64,000 nucleotides of DNA, taken from Sphaerotilus microaerophilus. Its GTDB lineage: Bacteria; Pseudomonadota; Gammaproteobacteria; Burkholderiales; Burkholderiaceae_C. Both the position numbers and the translations under genes were made by a program. The number at the start of each line of letters is the position of its first letter. Within the stretch, counting starts at the first letter, position 1. The notes under the pieces were generated by a model. That model saw only the letters and a list, made by a program, of their open reading frames with translations. It did not search any database and had not been told where the DNA came from. Positions 16,029 through 25,768 of this stretch are shown here, one piece after another. The DNA lies in NCBI RefSeq assembly GCF_023734135.1, contig NZ_AP025730.1, positions 3,410,001 to 3,474,000 of the forward strand. Reading direction: 5' to 3'.

Positions 16029-17633
16029 ATGCGACCGCAGCTGCCGCGCTGGCTGTCCCGCATGCCGGTGATGTCGCCCGGCGGCGGCTCGCTGCAGGGC
16101 CACCTGCTGCTGTGGCTGCTGCTGCCGCAGATTGTGCTCTGGCTGGCCGCGGCGGCGGTGACCTATCACCTCGCCACCCGCTACGCCCAGCGCGCCAACG
16201 ACCACGGCCTGTACCTGTCTTCGCGCGCACTGGCGCGCCAGGTCAAGCCGGCGGGCAGCGGGCTGCTGGTGGATTTTCCCCGCGCGGCCAAGGACATCCT
16301 GGAGGCGGACCCGGACGACCGCATCTACTACATGGTCAGCACGCCGCCGGGCCAGTTCATCCTGGGCAACCACAAGCTGCCGCTGCCGCCGCTGCGCAGC
16401 GACGCCCTGGCCCCCGGCGAGCCGGTGTTCTACGACGCCCGCATCCCCGCCGAGGAAGGGGAAACCGCCGTGCGCGTGGCCGCCATCCAGCTCGACTGGG
16501 ACGAGCCCGATGCCCCGCAGAAGATGCTGGTGCAGGTGGCCAAGAGCCGCGTCAGCCGCGAGGCGCTGGCGCGCGACCTGCTGATCGACACGGTGCTGCC
16601 GCTGTCCCTGCTGATGCTGGCCATGTCGGCGCTGGTCTGGGCCGGCATCCGCAACGGCCTGGCGCCGCTGGCCCGGCTGCGCGAGGCAGTGGGCGGGCGC
16701 GCGCCCAACGACCTGGCCCCCATCGAGCTGCGCAGCGCCCCCACCGAGGTGCGCGACCTGGCCGCGGCGCTGAACACCCTGCTGGCCGCGGTGCATGAGA
16801 GCGTGGTGCGCCAGCGCCGCTTCATCAGCGACGCCGCGCACCAGCTGCGCACCCCGCTGGCCGGCCTGAAGGGCCAGGCCGAGCTGGCACTGCGAGAGGC
16901 CACCGACCCCGCGCTGCACGCCCGGCTGGAGCGCGTGCAGCAGAGCGCCGCGCGCAGCGCCCACCTGGTGGCCCAACTGCTGACGCTGGCGCGCGCGGAG
17001 CCCGAATCCACCGCCGCGCAGGGCCGCAGCCGCTTCGACCTGCGCCGGCTGGTGCAGGAACTGACCGCCGACTTGGTGCCGCGCGCGCTGCAGCAGGGCA
17101 TCGACCTGGGCATGGACCCTGACCCCGACCCGGAACTGGAGTCGGAGTCGGAGCCGGAGCCTCACGGGGACCTCGCCAAGGCAGCGGCGCCCCGCAACGG
17201 CGCCGCGGTGCAGGCGGCCCCGGCTTGGGTGGAAGGCAACGCCCTGCTGATCCGCGAGGCCGTGGCCAATCTGGTCGACAACGCCCTGTGCTACGCCGGG
17301 CGCGGCGCGGAGGTGACGGTGCGCGTGGAGGCGGGCACGGACCGCGGCACGGCCACCGTGCGCGTGGAGGTGGACGACAACGGCCCGGGCCTGCCCGCCG
17401 AGCAGCTCGAAGCGGTGTTCGACCGCTTCCACCGCGGCACCACCGAGGGCGCCGGCTGCGGCCTGGGCCTGGCCATCGTGCGCGAGATTGCGGTGCGCCA
17501 CGGCGGGCGCGCCTGGCTGGAGCCGCTCGCCACACACGGGCTGCGCGCCAGCATCGAGCTGCCGGCTGCAGCCCCCGACCGACGTGACCTGCAGGGCATG
17601 CAGCCCCTCAGGCCCTTTGTGGCAAATCATTAA
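16029..17633 (+). CDS. TctE-type sensor histidine kinase
   Basis: A 534-residue membrane kinase; start at the ATG at 16029, just before the first membrane helix. Layout: transmembrane helix about 25-48, periplasmic 2CSK_N-type sensor about 49-185 (DRIYYMVSTPPGQFILGNHKLPLPP), second helix about 190-212, HisKA with His271 (ISDAAHQLRTPLAG), HATPase_c with NLVDNALCYAG, DDNGPGLP and GCGLGLAIVREIAVRHGG. Between the HisKA and ATPase domains (about 362-385) is an unusual acidic low-complexity insert of Asp-Pro and Glu-Ser/Pro repeats. The 2CSK_N domain is typical of TctE/QseC-like sensors of organic acids or sugars. It is probably paired with the preceding regulator and likely controls the adjacent gts-type operon. 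Confidence 0.92.
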   Translation: MRPQLPRWLSRMPVMSPGGGSLQGHLLLWLLLPQIVLWLAAAAVTYHLATRYAQRANDHGLYLSSRALARQVKPAGSGLLVDFPRAAKDILEADPDDRIYYMVSTPPGQFILGNHKLPLPPLRSDALAPGEPVFYDARIPAEEGETAVRVAAIQLDWDEPDAPQKMLVQVAKSRVSREALARDLLIDTVLPLSLLMLAMSALVWAGIRNGLAPLARLREAVGGRAPNDLAPIELRSAPTEVRDLAAALNTLLAAVHESVVRQRRFISDAAHQLRTPLAGLKGQAELALREATDPALHARLERVQQSAARSAHLVAQLLTLARAEPESTAAQGRSRFDLRRLVQELTADLVPRALQQGIDLGMDPDPDPELESESEPEPHGDLAKAAAPRNGAAVQAAPAWVEGNALLIREAVANLVDNALCYAGRGAEVTVRVEAGTDRGTATVRVEVDDNGPGLPAEQLEAVFDRFHRGTTEGAGCGLGLAIVREIAVRHGGRAWLEPLATHGLRASIELPAAAPDRRDLQGMQPLRPFVANH

Positions 17634-17807
17634 CAATATATTAAACTCTGAACATCGGGTTAATACCGAGGGACGCGCGCCGTTTCTTACAGGACATTAA
17701 CGTCAGCTTGCAACGCCGTACCTGACGCGGGTCGGCACAAGCGCGGAGGCTGCCCAGAGCGGCCCTGCCCATCCCGGCGCCCGCTGGCGCTGATCAACGG
17801 AGACACC
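17634..17807 (+). promoter_or_regulatory. AT-rich promoter region of the sugar ABC transporter operon
   Basis: The 70 bases after the kinase stop are strikingly AT-rich for this genome (ATTAACAATATATTAAAC and GGGTTAATACC). They are the only plausible promoter for the four transporter genes. Repeated TTAA elements at 17640, 17660 and 17697 may be regulator sites. I could not assign a confident -35/-10 pair. ACGGAGACACC before the substrate-binding-protein ATG serves as ribosome-binding site. Confidence 0.4.
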
Positions 17808-19076
17808 ATGTCCAACAAGCGTTCCGCCCTGATCCTGTCCCGCACCGTGCTGGCCGCTGCCGCACTCACTACCCTGGCTGGCGCCGCCGCCGCGGGTGAA
17901 GTCGAAGTCCTGCACTGGTGGACTTCCGGTGGCGAGGCCAAGGCCGCTTCCGCCCTGAAGGCCACGCTGCAAGGCAAGGGCCACACCTGGAAGGACTTCG
18001 CCGTCGCCGGTGGCGGTGGCGACTCCGCCATGACGGTGCTGAAGTCCCGCGTGGTGTCGGGCAACGCCCCGGCCGCCGCGCAGATCAAGGGCCCCTCGCT
18101 GCAGGAATGGGCCCGTGAAGGCGTGCTGGCCAACATCGATGACGTGGCCAAGGCCGAGAAGTGGGACAGCCTGCTGCCCCCGGTGGTCGCCAACGTCATG
18201 AAGTACAAGGGCAACTACATCGCCGCGCCGGTGAACGTGCACCGCGTGAACTGGCTCTGGGCCAACCCGGAGGCCTTCAAGAAGGCCGGCGCCAAGGTGC
18301 CGACCAGCTGGGACGAGTTCTTCGTCGCCGCGGACAAGCTCAAGGCCGCCGGCATCATCCCGGTGGCCCACGGCGGCCAGAACTGGCAGGACTTCACCAC
18401 CTTCGAGAGCGTAGCACTGGGCGTCGGTGGCAATGACTTCTACAAGAAGGCCCTGGTGCAGCTCGACCAAGGCAGCCTGAAGAGCGCGACCATGGAGAAG
18501 GTGCTGACCACCTTCAAGAAGGTCAAGGACTACACCGACAAGAACGCCCCGGGCCGCGACTGGAACCTGGCCACCGCGATGGTGATCAAGGGCGAGGCCG
18601 GCATGCAGCTGATGGGCGATTGGGCCAAGGGCGAGTTCGTGGCCGCCGGCAAGGTCCCGGGCAAGGACTTCGTCTGCGCCGCCGCCCCGGGCACGGCCAA
18701 GGCCTTCACCTTCAACGTCGACTCGTTCGCGATGTTCAAGCTGAAGAACGACGCCAACGTCAAGGCGCAGAAGGACCTGGCTGCCGCCATCATGTCCACC
18801 GAGTTCCAGGAAGTGTTCAACTTGAACAAGGGCTCCATCCCGGTGCGCCTGAACATGGACCTGGCCAAGTTCGACGACTGCGCCAAGCTCAGCTCGAAGG
18901 ACTTCGTCGACACCGCCAAGTCCGGCGGCCTGGTGCCCTCCATCGCCCATGGCATGGCCGTGCCGTCGGCCGCCGCTGGCGCGATGCAGGACGTCGTGAG
19001 CCAGTTCTGGAACAGCGACAAGATGAGCGCCAAGGACGCGATGGACAAGCTGGCTGCCGCCGCCAAGTCCAAGTAA
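17808..19076 (+). CDS. gtsA: sugar ABC transporter, periplasmic substrate-binding protein (GtsA-like)
   Basis: A 422-residue family-1 extracellular solute-binding protein. A signal peptide is cleaved near residue 28 (LTTLAGAAAA). The mature protein starts with GEVEVLHWWTSGGEAKAAS, the hallmark of the glucose/mannose-binding GtsA/GlcE group. Further group features are KGNYIAAPVNVHRVNWLW, MQLMGDWAKGEF and the near-C-terminal IAHGMAVPSAAAGAMQDVV. It captures a monosaccharide, most likely glucose or mannose, in the periplasm and hands it to the two permeases encoded next. Gene order (binding protein, two permeases, ATPase) and the close match of the permeases to Pseudomonas GtsB/GtsC support the name. 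The 124-base gap to the first permease suggests that expression may be uneven. Confidence 0.88.
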   Translation: MSNKRSALILSRTVLAAAALTTLAGAAAAGEVEVLHWWTSGGEAKAASALKATLQGKGHTWKDFAVAGGGGDSAMTVLKSRVVSGNAPAAAQIKGPSLQEWAREGVLANIDDVAKAEKWDSLLPPVVANVMKYKGNYIAAPVNVHRVNWLWANPEAFKKAGAKVPTSWDEFFVAADKLKAAGIIPVAHGGQNWQDFTTFESVALGVGGNDFYKKALVQLDQGSLKSATMEKVLTTFKKVKDYTDKNAPGRDWNLATAMVIKGEAGMQLMGDWAKGEFVAAGKVPGKDFVCAAAPGTAKAFTFNVDSFAMFKLKNDANVKAQKDLAAAIMSTEFQEVFNLNKGSIPVRLNMDLAKFDDCAKLSSKDFVDTAKSGGLVPSIAHGMAVPSAAAGAMQDVVSQFWNSDKMSAKDAMDKLAAAAKSK

Positions 19077-19200
19077 GCCGAACGCTGGCGCCGCAAGGCG
19101 CTGGCATGGCGGCCCCGCCCTGGAGCCGCCGCAGGAGGGAACCGCGCTGGTGGTTCCCTTCTGCTGCCCATTGCCTGCCCCACCTAGCGGGAACCCACCG

Positions 19201-20103
19201 ATGGCTGCATCGACCACCGCCGCCGGCCCGAGCGCCCGCGCGCGTTTCGAGCACTGGCTGCCGCGCCTCGTCCTGGCGCCGAGCTTCGTGCTCTCCTTCC
19301 TCTTCATCTACGGCCTGATCGCCTGGAACGGCTACCTGTCCGTTTCGGCCTCGCGCCTGCTGCCCAACTACGAATTCGTCGGCCTCGAGCAGTACGTGAC
19401 CCTGTTCGAGAGCGAGCGCTGGATGGTGGCGCTCAAGAACCTGCTGATCTTCTCCGGCCTGTTCATCGGCCTGGCGATGGCGGTGGGCCTGCTGCTGGCC
19501 ATCCTGCTGGACCAGAAGATCCGCGCCGAGGGCCTGCTGCGCACCATCTACCTGTACCCGATGGCGCTGAGCTTCATCGTCACCGGCACGGCCTGGAAGT
19601 GGATCCTCAACCCGGGCCTGGGCATCGAGCACCTGATGCAGGGCTGGGGCTTCACGAACTTCAAGTTCGAGTGGCTGGTGGACCCGGACATGGCGATCTA
19701 CACGGTCGTCATCGCGGGCGTCTGGCAGAGCGCCGGCTTCGTGATGGCGCTGTTCCTGGCCGGCCTGCGTGGCATCGACGAGTCGATCATCAAGGCCGCG
19801 CAGATCGACGGCGCCAGCCTGCCGCGCATCTACTGGCGCATCCTCATCCCGAGCATGCGGCCGGTGTTCTTCAGCACGCTGATGGTGCTGGCACACATCG
19901 CCATCAAGAGCTTCGACCTGGTGATGGCGCTCACCGCCGGTGGCCCCGGCTTCGCCACCGACCTGCCCGCCACCTTCATGTACACGATGGCCTTCACCCG
20001 CGGCCAGATCGGCCTGGGTGCCGCCTCGGCCACCGTGATGCTGGCCACCGTCGCGGCGATCGTCGTGCCCTATCTCTACAGCGAACTGCGTTCCAAGCGC
20101 TGA
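19201..20103 (+). CDS. gtsB: sugar ABC transporter permease (GtsB-like)
   Basis: A 300-residue MalF-type inner-membrane permease with six predicted helices. The ABC-coupling EAA loop reads AAQIDGASLPRIYWRILIPSM. Family-specific segments include LLAILLDQKIRAEGLLRTIYLYPMA and KSFDLVMALTAGGPG followed by LYSELRSKR at the C-terminus; these match Pseudomonas putida GtsB very closely from memory. I chose the ATG at 19201 because the preceding 17 codons look non-native. It pairs with the next permease to form the channel for the sugar delivered by the binding protein. Confidence 0.88.
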   Translation: MAASTTAAGPSARARFEHWLPRLVLAPSFVLSFLFIYGLIAWNGYLSVSASRLLPNYEFVGLEQYVTLFESERWMVALKNLLIFSGLFIGLAMAVGLLLAILLDQKIRAEGLLRTIYLYPMALSFIVTGTAWKWILNPGLGIEHLMQGWGFTNFKFEWLVDPDMAIYTVVIAGVWQSAGFVMALFLAGLRGIDESIIKAAQIDGASLPRIYWRILIPSMRPVFFSTLMVLAHIAIKSFDLVMALTAGGPGFATDLPATFMYTMAFTRGQIGLGAASATVMLATVAAIVVPYLYSELRSKR

Positions 20104-20114
20104 GGAGCCGCACG

Positions 20115-20969
20115 ATGAACTCCAAACTCCTGCACCGCGCGATCCTCTTCGGCCTGCTCGGCCTGTTCGCCCTGTTCTTCCTGCTGCCGCTGTACGTGAT
20201 GCTGGTCACGTCGCTGAAGGACATGGACCAGGTCCGCCTGGGCAACCTGCTCTCGCTGCCGGCGAGCCTGAACTTCGCGTCCTGGGACAAGGCTTGGCAC
20301 CACGCCTGCACCGGCACCGACTGCCGCGGCCTGCAGCCCTACTTCTGGAACTCGCTGGCCATGATCATCCCGGCCGTGGCGGTGTCCACCACGCTGGGCG
20401 CGCTCAACGGCTACGTGCTGACCAAGTGGCGCTTCAAGGGCAGCGAGTTGCTGTTCTCGCTGATGCTCTTCGGCGTGTTCATGCCGCTGCAGGTGGTGCT
20501 GCTGCCAATGTCGCAGGTGCTGGGCTGGATCGGCCTGTCCGACAGCATCTGGGGCCTGGTCACGGTGCACGTGCTGATGGGGCTGGCCTCGACCACGCTG
20601 TTCTTCCGCAACTACTACGTCGGCCTGCCCGACGAACTGATCAAGGCCGCCATGCTGGACGGTGCCGGGTTCTTCCGCATCTTCTGGCGCATCGTGCTGC
20701 CGCTGTCCACGCCCATCCTGGTCGTGACGCTGATCTGGCAGTTCACCAACATCTGGAACGACTTCCTCTTCGGCGTGGTCTTCTCCGGCGCCGACAGCAA
20801 GCCGATCACGGTGGGCCTGAACAACCTGGCCAACACCTCCAGCTCGGTCAAGGAATACAACGTGGACATGGCCGCGGCCATGATCGCCGCGCTCCCGACG
20901 CTGCTCGTCTACGTCGTTGCCGGCAAGTATTTCGTCCGCGGGCTCACCGCCGGCGCAGTGAAAGGTTGA
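20115..20969 (+). CDS. gtsC: sugar ABC transporter permease (GtsC-like)
   Basis: A 284-residue MalG-type permease starting 11 bases after gtsB, with GAGGAG as ribosome-binding site. It has six predicted helices, a Cys-containing periplasmic loop near residues 58-66 (HHACTGTDCRG) and the EAA loop LIKAAMLDGAGFFRIFWRIVLPLS that docks onto the ATPase. Conserved downstream segments are QFTNIWNDFLFGVVFSG and KYFVRGLTAGAVKG. Together with GtsB it forms the transmembrane channel. Confidence 0.88.
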   Translation: MNSKLLHRAILFGLLGLFALFFLLPLYVMLVTSLKDMDQVRLGNLLSLPASLNFASWDKAWHHACTGTDCRGLQPYFWNSLAMIIPAVAVSTTLGALNGYVLTKWRFKGSELLFSLMLFGVFMPLQVVLLPMSQVLGWIGLSDSIWGLVTVHVLMGLASTTLFFRNYYVGLPDELIKAAMLDGAGFFRIFWRIVLPLSTPILVVTLIWQFTNIWNDFLFGVVFSGADSKPITVGLNNLANTSSSVKEYNVDMAAAMIAALPTLLVYVVAGKYFVRGLTAGAVKG

Positions 20970-20976
20970 AAAGAAC

Positions 20977-22053
<1,077 letters not shown>

Positions 22054-22149
22054 AACATGCCTGCAGACCGGAGGACCGGTTGAGTCGCTGACGCTATGCT
22101 GTCGGCCCCTGCACCTCCCGTGTGCGAGCCGCCATCCGCGCCACTGACC

Positions 22150-23226
22150 ATGACCACCGCTGCCTGCCCCGCCCCAGCTACCGAGCCCCGCCTGACCTCG
22201 CTCTCCCACGGCGGCGGCTGCGGCTGCAAGATCGCGCCGGGCGTGCTGTCCGAGATCCTCCGGGGCACCGCGGCGATGCCCATCCCGAAGGAGCTGCTGG
22301 TCGGCATCGAGACCTCGGACGACGCGGCGGTCTACCAGCTCAACGATGAGCAGGCGCTGATCGCCACCACCGACTTCTTCATGCCGATCGTCGACGACCC
22401 GTTCGACTTCGGCCGCATCGCCGCCACCAACGCGATCAGCGACGTCTACGCGATGGGCGGGCGGCCCATCCTGGCGCTGGCGCTGGTGGGCATGCCGATC
22501 AACGTGCTGTCCACCGCCACCATCGGCCGCATCCTGGAAGGCGGCGCCTCGGTCTGCCGCAGCGCCGGCATCCCGATCGCCGGCGGGCACACCATCGACT
22601 CGGTCGAGGCCATCTACGGCCTGGTCGCACTGGGCCTGGTGCACCCGAAGCACGTCAAACGCAATGCCGACGCCCGCGCTGGGGACCTGCTGGTGCTGGG
22701 CAAGCCGATCGGCGTGGGCGTGATGTCCGCCGCGCTGAAGAAGGGGCTGCTCGGCGAGGCGGGCTACGCGCAGATGATCGCCAACACCACCAAGCTCAAC
22801 ACCCCCGGGCCGGACCTGGCCGCCCTGCCCGGCGTGCACGCGCTGACCGACGTCACCGGCTTTGGCCTGGCCGGCCATGCGCTGGAACTGGCGCGTGGCT
22901 CGGGCTGCCAGGTGGTGATCGACTGGGCGGCGGTGCCGCAGCTGGCCGGCGTGCGCTCGCTGGCCGCCGACGGCCTGGTGACCGGCGCGTCCGGGCGCAA
23001 CTGGGCCGGCTACGGCGCCGACGTGGGCCTGCCAGCCGACTTCCACAGCGCCGACCGCGCCCTGCTCACCGATCCGCAGACCAGCGGCGGGCTGCTGGTG
23101 TCCTGCGCTCCGGAGGCGCTTGATGCGGTGCTGGCGGTGTTTGGCCGCCACGGCTTTGACGCCGCCGCGGTGGTGGGCGAGGTGCGTGCGGCCGACCCGC
23201 AGAGGCCGAAGCTGCGCGTGGCCTGA
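22150..23226 (+). CDS. selD: selenide, water dikinase
   Basis: A 358-residue ATP-dependent selenophosphate synthetase (from the ATG at 22150; an in-frame ATG at 22096 would add 18 residues). The catalytic loop SHGGGCGCKIAPGVL carries Cys rather than selenocysteine and the essential Lys. Further signatures are SDDAAVYQLNDEQALIATTDFF, DVYAMGGRPI, GGHTIDSVEAIYGL and TDPQTSGGLLVSC. The product selenophosphate feeds selenocysteine and 2-selenouridine synthesis. No selA, selB, selC or mnmH is in the window, so the branch used here cannot be told. A separate start upstream places it outside the sugar operon. Confidence 0.95.
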   Translation: MTTAACPAPATEPRLTSLSHGGGCGCKIAPGVLSEILRGTAAMPIPKELLVGIETSDDAAVYQLNDEQALIATTDFFMPIVDDPFDFGRIAATNAISDVYAMGGRPILALALVGMPINVLSTATIGRILEGGASVCRSAGIPIAGGHTIDSVEAIYGLVALGLVHPKHVKRNADARAGDLLVLGKPIGVGVMSAALKKGLLGEAGYAQMIANTTKLNTPGPDLAALPGVHALTDVTGFGLAGHALELARGSGCQVVIDWAAVPQLAGVRSLAADGLVTGASGRNWAGYGADVGLPADFHSADRALLTDPQTSGGLLVSCAPEALDAVLAVFGRHGFDAAAVVGEVRAADPQRPKLRVA

Positions 23227-23247
23227 CGCCCCGCGGCAGACGGCCGG

Positions 23248-23499
23248 TCAGGCCGACGGCCCGGCCTGCGCCGGGAGCGCGGCCAGTGCCGCCAGCGCAT
23301 CCTCCTGCCAGAACGCCAGCGCGGCGTAGTAACCCTCCCAGACGCAGCCGTTGCAGCCGCGGCCGCAGCAGGTCGTTGGCTCGGGCGGCGGCGCGCGCAT
23401 CGAACGCTGCTGCGCCTGCAAATCGGACTGCAGGCGCGTGATCAGCGCGCGCGCCTCGGCCAGGTTGGACGGAGGTGTCCCCGCAGCCAACGGGTTCAC
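23248..23499 (-). CDS. small oxidoreductase-like-domain protein
   Basis: An 83-residue protein with the Cys-rich signature of the oxidoreductase-like family (PPPEPTTCCGRGCNGCVWEGYY): four Cys in a short span, suited to metal or Fe-S binding. The family is widespread, small and functionally undefined. Its start overlaps the stop of the cupin gene upstream by 4 bases (ATGA), so the two are translationally coupled. It converges with selD, with 21 bases between the stops. Confidence 0.75.
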   Translation of the reverse strand: MNPLAAGTPPSNLAEARALITRLQSDLQAQQRSMRAPPPEPTTCCGRGCNGCVWEGYYAALAFWQEDALAALAALPAQAGPSA

Positions 23500-23900
23500 T
23501 CGCGCACGAACAGCGTCACCAGCGGCTCATCGCCGAGCTGGCGGCTGCAGTGGCCGTGCAATGCGGGGTCGAAGGTGGCGCCTTCGGGCAGCACGTCGGC
23601 CGACCAGAAGCCTTCACCCGCGCGGAAGACACGCTTGCGCCCGTCCTGCAGGCCGATTTCCATCGCGCCACTGAGCACGAAGAGCCACTGCGGGTGGCCT
23701 GTGCAATGGAAGTCGCTGCGAAAGCCCACCGGGCTGTGGCGAAACTGGTAGCCGCCGGTCGGCATGAGCGGTGACAGCCGCGCCTGCGGCTTGCCCTCGG
23801 TCAGCGCGATCGGCGTTTCCTCCCAGTCCGCCCGGCCATCGGGCCGGGTGACGAGGGCGACGCGGGTGAAGGTGGGGATGATCTCGGTGGAATCGGTCAT
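23496..23900 (-). CDS. cupin-domain protein
   Basis: A 134-residue single-domain cupin. The metal-binding motifs are partly recognisable: FHCTGHPQWLFVLSGAMEIGL for motif 1 and a diverged motif 2 near FDPALHGHC. The protein resembles small cupins that act as binding or enzyme modules, but no substrate can be proposed. It is the first gene of a two-gene unit with the oxidoreductase-like gene. Confidence 0.7.
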   Translation of the reverse strand: MTDSTEIIPTFTRVALVTRPDGRADWEETPIALTEGKPQARLSPLMPTGGYQFRHSPVGFRSDFHCTGHPQWLFVLSGAMEIGLQDGRKRVFRAGEGFWSADVLPEGATFDPALHGHCSRQLGDEPLVTLFVRE

Positions 23901-23972
23901 GCAGGGCCAGCCGTGGACAGACGAGGAAGCGGATTGTCCCTCGCCCGCGCCGCGGCCCCTGCCACCGCCCGG

Positions 23973-24284
23973 TCAGCCCAGCTTGGCCAGCGTCCCGCTG
24001 GCCTCGGCGAGCAGGTAATAGAAGGTCACGCGGTGCTTGCGCTGCACGCCCTTCATCTGCTCGACCACCTTGGCGATCGCTGCGTCGGCGGCCTCGGCAG
24101 ACAGGCCCAGCTTCTTGGCGGCAAAGCCGTCGCGCACCCGGTCGAGCTCGGCGCGGTCGGAGGCCGACACCAGCGAGGAGTCCACATTGCGCAACGCGAT
24201 GCCACAGTAATTGACGATGGACTTGACCGCGGCCTCGTTGACGGCAGCGCTGTACTTCTGGATGTCCGGCGTGTACTCACTCAT
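23973..24284 (-). CDS. DUF2853-family protein
   Basis: A 103-residue, helix-rich soluble protein beginning MSEYTPDIQKYSAAVNEAAV and ending in FYYLLAEASGTLAKLG, matching the small DUF2853 family. GAGGAG seven bases before the ATG at 24284 fixes the start. No catalytic residues are visible and the function of the family is unknown. It is probably transcribed alone, because 72 bases separate it from the next minus-strand gene. Confidence 0.75.
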   Translation of the reverse strand: MSEYTPDIQKYSAAVNEAAVKSIVNYCGIALRNVDSSLVSASDRAELDRVRDGFAAKKLGLSAEAADAAIAKVVEQMKGVQRKHRVTFYYLLAEASGTLAKLG

Positions 24285-24782
24285 GGGTGACTCCTCGATG
24301 TGTGAACCATGGCACGATATGGAGGCCATCGGCCTCGACCGCATCGTAGCCAACTCCGGCCATGCAATCCATTGACTTGGCGCAGGCGGGCCGGGCGCCC
24401 GGCAGTAGCCGCGAACGCCGCAGATCGTCAGCACCGGGTGCCACACGATCGCATTGATCGGCAACGGCGCGCAAACGAGTCCCAAGCCCACGCGATGCGC
24501 GGCCTGGTGGGCATCCCCCCCGGCGGCACGCCCGTCGTCTTCGTCGCGTACGAGCTGCAGTCGCGCATCGTGGGCGACATCCGGCGGATGCCCGCCGACC
24601 TCACGATCACCAAGTTCTGGCGCGTGCTGGCCGGTGCGGCCCCGGGGTGCCGCTGCGCCGAGCAGGTCACGGCGGTCGATTCGGTTGGTTTCGCGCTGGG
24701 GGGCTACTGCGCACGGACCTTCCTGCGCAAGGTGACGCTACGCCAGGGACTGGGCCGCGACACCGGCCTGATCGCCCGGCGC
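24285..24782 (+). other. 498-bp gap with a coding-like fragment of unknown origin
   Basis: From the ATG at 24495 a plus-strand frame keeps strong genome-like third-position GC to about 24780 (about 95 codons: RGLVGIPPGGTPVVFVAYEL, later SVGFALGGYCARTFL). Beyond that the frame continues only as an antisense shadow of the DUF924 gene. It has no recognisable family match, no proper end and no clear ribosome-binding site. I read it as a decayed gene fragment rather than a working gene. The first 200 bases of the gap hold the leader of the DUF2853 gene and nothing else I can name. Confidence 0.25.
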
Positions 24783-25409
24783 TCAGAACGACGAGCCGGG
24801 CTGCTGCAGGAACTCGGCCTCCTCGGGCGTGGAGCTGCGCCCGAGGATGGCGTTGCGGTGCGGAAAGCGGCCGAAGCGCCCGATCACCTCGGCATGCCGC
24901 CGCGCATAGTCCTCATAGCCGGCCAGCGCTGGCTCGGCCTGCACCAGCGCCCCAAACAGGCGCAGCGACTCGGCCTGCGCCACACGGTCCTCCGCGTGCT
25001 CGAAAGGCAGGTAGACAAACACCCGCCGCAGGGGCCCGAGCCGCAGGTCTCCACCGCTCGCTACCAAGGCCTGCGCGCCAGCAAGCGCCCGGGCGTCGCC
25101 AGCACAGGCACGCGGGCTGCCACGAAATACGTTGCGGGTGAACTGGTCCAACAGCAGCAGCCGGGCCAGCGCGGCGGACGGTTGGACGGTCCACCCGTCC
25201 AACTCGCCTACCAACGCCGCCTCGATCAGGCCGCCAAACCGCGCACGGATGCGCTCATCGAAGGCCGGATCCTTGCGGAACCATTCGGTGCGAGGGTGGT
25301 CCCCCGCAGGCTCGACCGCACCGAACCAGCAGGCCAGCACGGCAGCTGCGTCCGGCGGAACGGGCGGTAGAGGCGGTTGGAGTGGCACGGTGTGGCGAGG
25401 AGAGGACAT
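24783..25409 (-). CDS. DUF924-family protein
   Basis: A 208-residue protein with the DUF924 pattern: AVLACWFGAVEP at the start, EWFRKDPAFDERIRARFGGL, LARLLLLDQFTRNVFRG, FVYLPFEHAEDRVAQAESL and a final HAEVIGRFGRFPHRNAILGR. These conserved His, Asp and Arg positions suggest a TPR-like helical fold, function unknown. The ATG at 25409 is preferred over an upstream in-frame start because family homology begins right after it. This is the last core-genome gene before the island border. Confidence 0.85.
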   Translation of the reverse strand: MSSPRHTVPLQPPLPPVPPDAAAVLACWFGAVEPAGDHPRTEWFRKDPAFDERIRARFGGLIEAALVGELDGWTVQPSAALARLLLLDQFTRNVFRGSPRACAGDARALAGAQALVASGGDLRLGPLRRVFVYLPFEHAEDRVAQAESLRLFGALVQAEPALAGYEDYARRHAEVIGRFGRFPHRNAILGRSSTPEEAEFLQQPGSSF

Positions 25410-25520
25410 GGAGGCACACCTGCGGCGCTGGGAAGGAGTGGAAACCGCCTCAACGATACGTCGCCAGCAGGATGTTCGTTCCCACCGAAGCCAGTACAAG
25501 CAACACGCGAGCCGGAAACG

Positions 25521-25541
25521 AAAAACGCCCCTGGTGGGGCG
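25521..25541 (-). terminator. rho-independent terminator downstream of the tRNA-His remnant
   Basis: On the minus strand, CGCCCC, loop ACCA, GGGGCG, then TTTTT. It lies 20 bases after the CCA end of the tRNA-His fragment and is best read as the original terminator of that tRNA gene, left on the chromosome side of the integration point. Confidence 0.75.
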
Positions 25542-25560
25542 CTTGTCGAAGGAGAACTGG

Positions 25561-25580
25561 TGGGGTGGCTGATGGGACCC
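25561..25580 (-). other. attachment site: 3' end of a tRNA-His gene without the rest of the tRNA
   Basis: The minus strand reads GGGTCCCATCAGCCACCCCA. The last 17 bases (TCCCATCAGCCACCCCA) equal the end of the T arm, acceptor stem, discriminator C and CCA of bacterial tRNA-His. The sequence before them does not continue as a tRNA: there is no TTCGA T-loop and no anticodon arm. Tyrosine integrases that target tRNA 3' ends leave exactly such a short repeat at the distal border of an island. So chromosomal sequence lies to the left and island sequence to the right; the intact tRNA-His copy should be at the far border beyond the window. The 188 bases between this site and the IS110 copy contain no gene I can support. 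Confidence 0.7.
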
Positions 25581-25768
25581 AAAATGGCGACCTAAGCTGT
25601 TGATCTCATTGGGAAAGTTGGCGATGGCATTCGTGCTGTTCCCCGATCTGTTCCCCTACCCGACGTGGGAAGATGTGCGACCACATGGGTTCATTTTAGT
25701 CACCCAAATGGCCTCCAGCAATGCCCAATCCTGTGACTGAAGCAGCTGCCGCCTCCGTCAGAGACAGT

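Noticed and set aside
24309..25370. A 353-codon plus-strand frame across the gap and the DUF924 gene
   Set aside because: Its second half is antisense to DUF924; only about 95 codons look coding-like and were recorded as a possible fragment.
25625..25741. A 38-codon plus-strand frame (MAFVLFPDLFPYPTWEDV) just inside the island border
   Set aside because: It has no ribosome-binding site or family match and is too short to support as a gene.
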